From positions 1 through 5,244 of the forward strand of contig JAEZBK010000158.1 of the NCBI GenBank assembly GCA_023427355.1: a stretch of 5,244 bases of DNA, given 5' to 3'. Positions within the stretch are counted from its first letter, which is position 1; every line of letters begins with the position of its first letter. Of the stretch, positions 1 to 4,410 are shown piece after piece. Under the pieces are notes generated by a model, which saw nothing but the letters and a program-made list of their open reading frames with translations, was not told where the DNA came from and did no database searches. The position numbers and the translations under genes are program-made. The DNA comes from Pseudomonadota bacterium (GTDB taxonomy: Bacteria; Pseudomonadota; Alphaproteobacteria; Micropepsales; Micropepsaceae).

Positions 1-147
1 GCAGGCCTTCATCACCTGCCCGGCATCGGCATCGTCGATCAGGGCCAGGAGCAGATGCTCGAGCGTGGCGTATTCGTGATGCCGTTCGGATGCGAGCTTG
101 ATGGCGTGATGCAGGGCCTGTTCCAAGCTGCGCGAGAGTGACGGCAT
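1..147 (-). CDS. clpA: ATP-dependent Clp protease ATP-binding subunit ClpA, N-terminal fragment (cut by window edge)
   Basis: ClpA is the AAA+ unfoldase that feeds substrates into the ClpP peptidase in the cytoplasm. Only the first 49 codons are visible. They read MPSLSRSLEQALHHAIKLAS, then ERHHEYATLEHLLLALIDD. This is the first part of the ClpA/ClpB N-terminal repeat domain, where the 'EY-TLEHLLLAL' helix is the family hallmark. The ATPase domains lie outside the window, so the gene cannot be checked for completeness. The start is ATG at 147. It follows the TAG stop of clpS with no base between, and a GGAG lies 9 bases upstream inside clpS, so the two genes are almost certainly co-transcribed and translationally coupled. 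The adjacent ClpS adaptor makes ClpA much more likely than ClpB or ClpC. Confidence 0.93.
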   Translation of the reverse strand, partial: MPSLSRSLEQALHHAIKLASERHHEYATLEHLLLALIDDADAGQVMKAC

Positions 148-492
148 CTATTCTTTCTCCATCGTACACTGAAGAGGATGTTGATGGCGGCGGGCGAATT
201 CAATGACCTGGGTCACTTTTGTTTCGGCCACCTCGAAGGTGAACAGCCCGCACACCCCCACGCCATGGCGATGGACATGCAGCATCACCTCGACCGCCTG
301 CTCGCGGTTCTTGCCGAAGATCTTCTCCAGGATGTGCACGACGAACTCCATCGGGGTGTAGTCGTCGTTCAGCAGCAGCACCTTGTAGAGCGAGGGCTTC
401 TTGGTCTTGGCGCGCGTCTTGGCGACGATGCCGGTCCCCGTGCCGTCACCGTTATGGCCGTCGTCGCCTGAATCATCGCCGCTGTCGCGCAT
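148..492 (-). CDS. clpS: ClpS, N-end rule adaptor for ClpAP
   Basis: ClpS binds proteins with destabilising N-terminal residues (Phe, Leu, Trp, Tyr) and hands them to ClpAP for degradation. The protein has 114 residues, near the usual 100-120. Residues 1-34 are a Gly/Asp-rich tail followed by a Lys/Arg-rich stretch. This fits the flexible extension that ClpA engages, and is poorly conserved in the family. The folded core starts at about 35 with [17 protein letters not shown]. By comparison with E. coli and Caulobacter ClpS, the N-degron pocket residues are present: N42-D43-D44, M48 and H74 (in MLHVHRHG). The core continues with [13 protein letters not shown] (81-93) and ends [10 protein letters not shown], all close to the family consensus. 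The ATG at 492 has AGGA 9 bases upstream. I saw no convincing promoter between it and the phasin terminator. The gene ends directly at the clpA start. Confidence 0.97.
   Translation of the reverse strand: MRDSGDDSGDDGHNGDGTGTGIVAKTRAKTKKPSLYKVLLLNDDYTPMEFVVHILEKIFGKNREQAVEVMLHVHRHGVGVCGLFTFEVAETKVTQVIEFARRHQHPLQCTMEKE
157..160 (-). promoter_or_regulatory. Ribosome binding site of clpA inside the end of clpS
   Basis: On the minus strand GGAG sits 9 bases before the clpA ATG, within the final codons of clpS (the Met-Glu-Lys-Glu end). With the stop and start arranged as TAG-ATG and no spacer, a ribosome ending clpS is already placed to start clpA. This is seen directly in the sequence; the coupling is inferred. 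Confidence 0.6.
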
Positions 493-578
493 GCCCGCCT
501 ATCCTAGCGCAGTTTCCCAAAACGCCTAGGGGGCGAGATATGGGGACAAATATCAGCGGTTAAAGGTGCTTAGACAGC

Positions 579-615
579 AAAAAGGCCCCGGTCCCGCGCG
601 GGAACCGGAGCCTTT
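579..615 (-). terminator. Intrinsic (rho-independent) terminator of the phasin gene
   Basis: The arms at 581-592 and 604-615 pair as AAAGGC/GCCTTT and CCGGT/ACCGG around one C-A mismatch. CCC/GGG then extends the stem past a bulged A, closing on a GCGC tetraloop (596-599). On the minus strand the stem runs into five T (583 to 579), followed by GCTGTCT. It lies 22 bases after the phasin stop codon, so it ends that transcript and separates it from clpS. The T run is short; on the plus strand the stem ends in only three T, so termination from that side is less likely. Confidence 0.82.
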
Positions 616-636
616 GTGCAATCAGCGGACGCCGCT

Positions 637-1086
637 TCAGGCGCGGGTCGTCTGCACCACGTCGAGCCAGGCTTCGGCGCGGCCCTGGAGCGGCGCGAAG
701 CTGCTCTTGGTCGTGGCGGTGAAGAGTTCGCCGAACTTGGTCATCTCGGCGATGTAGGATTCGAAGGCCGACTTGGCGAAATCGCTCTGGTATTCGAAGG
801 CTTCGTGCAGCGACTTGGAACCCATCACGGCCTTGGTGGCGGTGATGGAATCTTCCAGCGACTGCTTGGAATAGGCGTAGATCTCGTTGTTGAGCGTCTC
901 GACGCCCTTGCCCGCGGCGGTGGCGGACTTCATCACGGCTTCGGCGGTGTCCTTGCTGTAGCCCAGAACCAGATCATAGTTCTTCAGGGCCTTGTCGAAG
1001 CCGGCCTTGAAGGCTTCGGCGCCATTGGCCATGGCATATTCGGCGGTTGCGGCTGCTTTGTCGGCGGCGGTCTTGGCCTTGGTCAT
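637..1086 (-). CDS. Phasin family protein (polyhydroxyalkanoate granule-associated)
   Basis: Phasins coat cytoplasmic polyhydroxyalkanoate granules and control their number and size. The predicted protein has 149 residues, mostly Ala/Lys/Glu-rich amphipathic helix with no signal peptide or membrane segment. The C-terminal half carries the pattern typical of the TIGR01841/PF09361 phasins: EYQSDFAKSAFESYIAEMTK, then FGELFTATTKSSFAPLQGR. I placed the start at the ATG at 1086 (MTKAKTAADKAA). It has AGGGAAAGGG upstream ending 9 bases away. An in-frame ATG at 1134 would add 16 residues (MDAFHPEHQPGKGYST) that do not look like a phasin and would put the ribosome site inside the gene. The promoter upstream is flanked by two probable PhaR operators, which supports a role in the polymer cycle. 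Some phasin-like proteins act outside granules, so phaP itself is not claimed. Confidence 0.9.
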   Translation of the reverse strand: MTKAKTAADKAAATAEYAMANGAEAFKAGFDKALKNYDLVLGYSKDTAEAVMKSATAAGKGVETLNNEIYAYSKQSLEDSITATKAVMGSKSLHEAFEYQSDFAKSAFESYIAEMTKFGELFTATTKSSFAPLQGRAEAWLDVVQTTRA

Positions 1087-1095
1087 GGTGCTATA

Positions 1096-1105
1096 CCCTT
1101 TCCCT
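1096..1105 (-). promoter_or_regulatory. Ribosome binding site that decides the phasin start
   Basis: On the minus strand AGGGAAAGGG ends 9 bases before the ATG at 1086. It supports that ATG over the one 48 bases further upstream. Confidence 0.65.
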
Positions 1106-1143
1106 GGTTGGTGTTCCGGATGAAACGCGTCCACCCCGATTCC

Positions 1144-1158
1144 TGTTGCACTGCAACA
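1144..1158. promoter_or_regulatory. Probable PhaR operator 1 (perfect 7-bp palindrome)
   Basis: TGTTGCA-C-TGCAACA is a perfect inverted repeat with a one-base centre at 1151. It contains TTGC-N3-GCAA, matching the TGC-N3-GCA type of site reported for the polyhydroxyalkanoate regulator PhaR in Paracoccus and Rhodobacter. It overlaps the expected transcription start of the phasin gene, where a bound repressor would block initiation. The palindrome is seen; PhaR as the binder is inferred from motif and context. Confidence 0.65.
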
Positions 1159-1163
1159 TGAGG

Positions 1164-1193
1164 ATAATTGGGGGAGTCACCATCCATCGTCAA
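1164..1193 (-). promoter_or_regulatory. Sigma70-like promoter of the phasin gene
   Basis: On the minus strand TTGACG (1193-1188, 5 of 6 to consensus) is followed after 18 bases by AATTAT (1169-1164, 4 of 6). Transcription would start near 1157, giving a leader of about 70 bases before the ATG at 1086. The promoter lies between the two candidate PhaR sites, with one at the start point and one just upstream of the -35. Confidence 0.5.
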
Positions 1194-1203
1194 GGGTTAA
1201 TTG

Positions 1204-1214
1204 TTGCGTTGCAG
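1204..1214. promoter_or_regulatory. Probable PhaR operator 2
   Basis: TTGC-GTT-GCAG has the same TTGC-N3-GCA layout as operator 1 with one arm base changed. Its centre (1209) is 58 bases from the first centre, and it lies 10 bases upstream of the phasin -35 box. The overlapping TTGCAGCAA (1209-1217) makes the exact register uncertain. It could also act on the divergent carboxypeptidase gene, though that is not shown. Confidence 0.45.
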
Positions 1215-1245
1215 CAAAATATTTGCGACGGCGCCTGCGCAAGTC

Positions 1246-1260
1246 TTAACACTTGGTAAA
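1246..1260 (+). promoter_or_regulatory. Possible CtrA-like site
   Basis: TTAA-N7-TAAA matches the alphaproteobacterial CtrA consensus TTAA-N7-TTAA at 7 of 8 specified bases. It lies about 100 bases upstream of the preferred carboxypeptidase start, in otherwise GC-rich DNA. A single short motif can arise by chance, and no clear -10 box follows, so this is a weak call. Confidence 0.28.
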
Positions 1261-1265
1261 TGCCG

Positions 1266-1291
1266 GGGAACTCTAGGTTTTTGGAGTTCCT
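1266..1291 (+). promoter_or_regulatory. Hairpin in the leader of the carboxypeptidase gene
   Basis: GGAACTC (1267-1273) and GAGTTCC (1284-1290) are perfectly complementary over 7 bases. A G-T pair outside, and T-G and A-T pairs inside, extend the stem to about 10 pairs around a GGTTTT loop. A T-rich stretch with two runs of five T lies further on at about 1311-1324, too far away for a standard terminator. If transcription starts upstream of 1266, the hairpin would sit in the 5' leader. Its function is unknown; it could affect mRNA stability or be coincidental. Confidence 0.35.
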
Positions 1292-1358
1292 GCTTGCGCC
1301 CAGTGTCGCTTTTTGGTCTTTTTGTCCGGGGGGCGGCTGTGATTTGGGGTTGCTGACA

Positions 1359-3062
1359 TTGGTTTCACCGCGCTGGCTTCATCGCGTGACGGGCTGGCTG
1401 GGGATCTTCGCCCTGGCGGGCGGACTCACATTAACCACGCCCCTTCTGGTGGACGCCCCGGTCCAGGCCCAGACCAAGAAAAGCGCCGCCAAGAAAGCCC
1501 CGGTCAAGCGCCGCGTCGTGACGGCGCCCGCCAGCCCCACCGATCCGGCGAAGGACGCCGCGTTCATCATTGACGGCGCCACCGGCAAGGTGCTGTTCGC
1601 GCGCAATGCCGAAGCGCTGCGCCACCCCGCATCGCTGACCAAGATGATGACAGCCTATATGCTGTTCGAAGCCCTGAAGGCCGGCAAGGTCAGTCTGCAG
1701 ACCCCCCTGCCCGTGTCGGCGCACGCCGCTTCGCAGAAGCCCACCAAGCTGAACCTGCGCAAGGGCGAGACCATCAACGTGGACAGCGCCATCCGCGCGC
1801 TGGTGATCCGTTCGGCCAATGACGTGGCGTCGGTGGTGGCCGAGGCGCTGGGCGGCACCGAGGGCGCCTTCGCCATCAAGATGACCGCCAAGGCCCGCGA
1901 ACTGGGCATGCCGGACACCAATTTCCACAATGCGTCGGGCCTGCCCAATCCGTTGCAGATCACGACGGCCAAGGACATGGCGACGCTGGGCCGCCGCCTG
2001 GCCTATGACTTCCCGCAATATTACCACTACTTCGCGCTCTCCGGCTTCACCTGGAAGGGCACCTGGTATTCGTCGCACAACAACCTGATCGGCCGCTATG
2101 ACGGCGCCGACGGCATGAAGACCGGCTACACCAACGCCAGCGGCTTCAACCTGGTCAGTTCGGTGGTGCGCCAGAACAACCATCTCATTGCCGTGGTGCT
2201 GGGCGGACGCACCGCCATCCGCCGCGACCTGGAGATGATCCGCCTGCTCGACCAGTCCTTCACCCAGATCGCCGCCAGCCCCGGCCTTGTCGCCACCCGG
2301 CAGGTGCCCTGGCATGCCTATGGCAACACCGGCCCCATCGTCACCGCCAGCCTGGGCGTGGCGCCCGAGCTGCCGCCGGCCAACCAGTTGCCCGCCTCGC
2401 TGGCCACGCCGGAAAAGTCCGCCAATCCCTTCGCCAACCTGCTGGCCATGACCTCGCCCGCCATCGCGCGCTTCGAGGATGAGGACAGCGCCGAGAAGAA
2501 GGTCGCGGTGGACGAAGATCGCGCCATCCTGGGGCCGGTTTCGGTGCGCCAGCCCGCCGTGCCCGCAGTGGCCATGGCCAGCAACGCCGCGCCCGTCCCT
2601 GCGCCCAACACGATGCGGCCGCTGGAGAACCGGGCCGCGCGCAACGCGCCGGTGCCCGCCATCCGTCCCACGCCGCGTCCCGCCTATGAAGCGGGCGCAC
2701 AGATTGCCCGCAACATTCCTCCGCCGCCCCTGCCCCGCCCGTCGCGCACCGCCGATGTGGCCCAGGAAGGCGAAGGCGATGTGGACGAGCCCACCCCCGC
2801 GCCCGGACGCAACTGGACCATCCAGATCGGCGCCTATGCCGACCAGGCGCTGGCCCGCGCCCAACTGGCCGCCTATGCCGAGAAGGCCCGCGATGTGCTG
2901 GGCCAGGCGGCACGCATCGTCACGCCCGCCAGCGGGTCGGACGGCAAGACCATCTATCGCGCCCGTTTCGGCCTGTTCGCCGAGGCACAGGCGCGCGATG
3001 TCTGCTCCCGCCTGACCAGCCGGGGCCAGACCTGCTTCGCCGCGCTGGCTTCGACGCGCTAG
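1359..3062 (+). CDS. Periplasmic D-alanyl-D-alanine carboxypeptidase (S11 family) with C-terminal SPOR domain
   Basis: This enzyme removes the terminal D-Ala from peptidoglycan stem peptides in the periplasm. Residue numbers here count from the upstream in-frame ATG at 1260. The three penicillin-binding motifs are present: S125-L-T-K128, S185-A-N187 and K287-T-G289 (in DGMKTGYTNASGFN). A signal peptide runs from about 38 to 71: basic RWLHR, the hydrophobic WLGIFALAGGLTLTTPLLV, then APVQAQ. A Pro/Ala-rich linker (about 345-515) leads to a SPOR domain (about 518-598, NWTIQIGAYAD to RGQTCFAALA), a fold that binds denuded glycan at division sites. The usual PBP5 C-terminal domain is not seen. I prefer the TTG at 1359. 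The ATG at 1260 has no good ribosome site, would give a signal peptide of about 71 residues, and its first 32 following codons include 12 ending in A or T, unlike the rest. TTG at 1344 or 1350 is also possible. The product is 567 residues from 1359. Confidence 0.9.
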   Translation: MVSPRWLHRVTGWLGIFALAGGLTLTTPLLVDAPVQAQTKKSAAKKAPVKRRVVTAPASPTDPAKDAAFIIDGATGKVLFARNAEALRHPASLTKMMTAYMLFEALKAGKVSLQTPLPVSAHAASQKPTKLNLRKGETINVDSAIRALVIRSANDVASVVAEALGGTEGAFAIKMTAKARELGMPDTNFHNASGLPNPLQITTAKDMATLGRRLAYDFPQYYHYFALSGFTWKGTWYSSHNNLIGRYDGADGMKTGYTNASGFNLVSSVVRQNNHLIAVVLGGRTAIRRDLEMIRLLDQSFTQIAASPGLVATRQVPWHAYGNTGPIVTASLGVAPELPPANQLPASLATPEKSANPFANLLAMTSPAIARFEDEDSAEKKVAVDEDRAILGPVSVRQPAVPAVAMASNAAPVPAPNTMRPLENRAARNAPVPAIRPTPRPAYEAGAQIARNIPPPPLPRPSRTADVAQEGEGDVDEPTPAPGRNWTIQIGAYADQALARAQLAAYAEKARDVLGQAARIVTPASGSDGKTIYRARFGLFAEAQARDVCSRLTSRGQTCFAALASTR

Positions 3063-3147
3063 ACTTTTCTCCCGGTCGCTGTCCCGGACGCAAAACGCCC
3101 ATACACTGCCGCCGCTCGCCACACTTTTCCCGGGACCGCTCCTGCGC

Positions 3148-3981
3148 ATGAGCCCTGTCATCGTCCACACCATTGCCGAGCTGCGCGCTGCGCTGGCGCC
3201 CTTGCGGGGCGATGGCGTCGCCATGGTGCCGACCATGGGCGCGCTGCATGACGGCCACCTGTCGCTGGTGCGCGCCGCCGAGGGCGGGGTGGTGGTGGTG
3301 AGCATCTTCGTCAATCCCACCCAGTTCGCGCCGCATGAGGATTTCGATGCCTATCCGCGCGACCTGGACAGCGACGTGGCCAAGCTGGCCGGCACCGGGC
3401 GCAAGGTGATCGTGTTCGCACCCAGCGCGCGGGACATGTATCCGGATGGCTTTTCCACCACCGTGACGGTGGGCGGACCCGCCATGGGACTGGAGACGGA
3501 TTTCCGCCCGCATTTCTTCGCAGGCGTCGCCACGGTGGTGGCCAAGCTGCTGCTGGCCGCCCTGCCCGACAGCGCCGTGTTCGGCCAGAAGGATTACCAG
3601 CAATTGCTGGTGGTGACGCGGCTGGCCGCCGACCTGGGCCTGGCCACGCGCATCGTGGGCGCGCCCATCGCGCGCGAGGAAGATGGCCTGGCGATGTCAT
3701 CACGCAACGCCTATCTGGATGCGCGCGAACGCAAGGTGGCCGGACAGCTGAATCGCGTGCTGAAGGACGTGACTGCGCGGGCGCGCGAAACTGGCGACCT
3801 GCGCGCCGCAGAGGCGCATGGCGCGGCGGCGCTGAAAACAGCCGGGTTCGACAGCGTGGATTATGTGGCGATCCGCGACGCCAGCACGCTTGCCGTCGCC
3901 ACGACCCTGGAGCGCCCGGCAAGGCTGCTGGCAGCCGCGAAAATCGGGCGCACGCGCCTGATAGACAATATGGCGGTCTAG
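3148..3981 (+). CDS. panC: Pantoate--beta-alanine ligase (pantothenate synthetase)
   Basis: PanC joins pantoate and beta-alanine with ATP to make pantothenate, the last step of vitamin B5 synthesis before coenzyme A, in the cytoplasm. The product has 277 residues, typical for the family. Signature blocks are intact and in order: VPTMGALHDGHLSLV (27-41), the nucleotidyltransferase HxGH-type motif; FVNPTQF (54-60); YPRDLDSD (69-76); RPHFFAGVATVVAKL (120-134); FGQKDYQQL (145-153); the KMSKS-like loop EEDGLAMSSRNAYL (177-190); and the C-terminal GRTRLIDNMAV. No catalytic residue appears lost. The ATG at 3148 lacks a clear Shine-Dalgarno sequence; the start rests on the match of the N-terminus to the family. 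The 85 bases before it hold no convincing promoter or terminator, so read-through from the carboxypeptidase gene is possible. panB is not next to it. Confidence 0.97.
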   Translation: MSPVIVHTIAELRAALAPLRGDGVAMVPTMGALHDGHLSLVRAAEGGVVVVSIFVNPTQFAPHEDFDAYPRDLDSDVAKLAGTGRKVIVFAPSARDMYPDGFSTTVTVGGPAMGLETDFRPHFFAGVATVVAKLLLAALPDSAVFGQKDYQQLLVVTRLAADLGLATRIVGAPIAREEDGLAMSSRNAYLDARERKVAGQLNRVLKDVTARARETGDLRAAEAHGAAALKTAGFDSVDYVAIRDASTLAVATTLERPARLLAAAKIGRTRLIDNMAV

Positions 3982-4301
3982 CGGCTGGCCAGACGCTGCG
4001 GGCTGTCCTGGGTGATCAGCAGATGGCGCTGGCCATCATAGCTGACCGCCTGGGACGCCATCAGGACCAGCCGCCCATCCCTGGTGGTATAGCTCATGGC
4101 GGTGGGACGGCCGTCATATCCGGCGAGCACGCGCTGCACCTTGCCGATCACCGCACCGCTCTGGTCCATCACCGGCGCAGAGGCGATGTTGGCCGGAATG
4201 CTGGAAAGACTGTTCATCGCCATGGGCGCGAAGGTGAGCTGTTCCGCCAGGACAGGGCCTGTAAGGGACACCATGGTGACCAGAGCAACGGCGAGTTTCA
4301 C
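3978..4301 (-). CDS. Small secreted protein with PRC-barrel-like domain, function unknown
   Basis: This is a 107-residue protein. It begins with a clear signal peptide, MKLAVALVTMVSLTGPVLA, with likely cleavage after A19, so it probably acts in the periplasm or outside. Residues about 39-98 look like a PRC-barrel-type beta fold. They run IASAPVMDQSGAVIGKVQRV, then a Gly-Asp-Gly turn, then two strand pairs ending HLLITQD. 'V-D-x-x-G-x-x-I-G-K-V' is the usual opening of that fold. No catalytic residues or cysteines are present. The start is GTG at 4301, supported by GGAGG five bases upstream. The downstream ATG at Met10 would destroy the signal peptide. The gene converges on panC, with overlapping stop codons. 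It lies 109 bases downstream of the cytochrome gene on the same strand and might be co-transcribed with it. The domain call rests on pattern only. Confidence 0.72.
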   Translation of the reverse strand: MKLAVALVTMVSLTGPVLAEQLTFAPMAMNSLSSIPANIASAPVMDQSGAVIGKVQRVLAGYDGRPTAMSYTTRDGRLVLMASQAVSYDGQRHLLITQDSPQRLASR

Positions 4302-4305
4302 GACA

Positions 4306-4311
4306 CCCTCC
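4306..4311 (-). promoter_or_regulatory. Strong ribosome binding site selecting a GTG start
   Basis: On the minus strand GGAGGG lies just before TGTC-GTG; counted from GGAGG the spacing to the GTG at 4301 is five bases. This is the best Shine-Dalgarno match in the window and fixes the non-ATG start of the small secreted protein. Confidence 0.75.
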
Positions 4312-4348
4312 AGGGATGGGTTGCATCGTGAAAACGTGCGTTACGGCG

Positions 4349-4372
4349 TGTCGGTTGCGCCGGTTCCCGACA
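4349..4372. repeat. Short inverted repeat between the cytochrome and PRC-like genes
   Basis: TGTCGG (4349-4354) and CCGACA (4367-4372) form a perfect 6-base inverted repeat with a 12-base loop. It lies in the 109-base gap between two minus-strand genes. No T run follows on the minus strand, so it is not a standard terminator. It could be an operator or a weak mRNA structure, or chance. Confidence 0.25.
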
Positions 4373-4410
4373 TCAATCGGGGCGTTTTGACGGCGAATCG
4401 CACGAGGCGC

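Noticed and set aside
493..578. Possible clpS promoter
   Set aside because: Only weak pairs such as TTTAAC with ATATCT were seen. The matches are too poor to call, although a promoter must lie here or upstream if the terminator is efficient.
1087..1134. N-terminal extension of the phasin from the ATG at 1134
   Set aside because: The added residues do not resemble a phasin, and the good ribosome site lies just before the later ATG at 1086.
616..1161. 181-residue plus-strand frame opposite the phasin
   Set aside because: It is Gly/Leu/His-rich with no domain, lies antisense to a recognised phasin, and runs across that gene's ribosome site and operator.
3063..3147. CCGG-rich repeats in the gap before panC as a possible terminator or promoter
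   Set aside because: The complementary CGGTC and GACCG are about 55 bases apart, with no T run after the second. No -35/-10 pair stood out.
1431..3320. 629-residue open frame on the minus strand opposite the carboxypeptidase and the start of panC
   Set aside because: It is antisense to two clearly real genes. Its composition is dominated by Gly, Arg, Ala and His in no recognisable domain. High-GC coding DNA commonly leaves such a frame open.
3980..3997. Near-palindrome AGCG-G-CTGGCCAG-A-CGCT at the convergent junction
   Set aside because: It has no loop and lies in the coding end of the small secreted gene. With no T run, it is likely a by-product of GC-rich codons.
4331..4388. AAAACG and CGTTTT arms as a possible terminator after the cytochrome gene
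   Set aside because: The arms are only 6 bases, separated by 46 bases, and the T-rich arm is not placed after a GC stem. It does not fit an intrinsic terminator.
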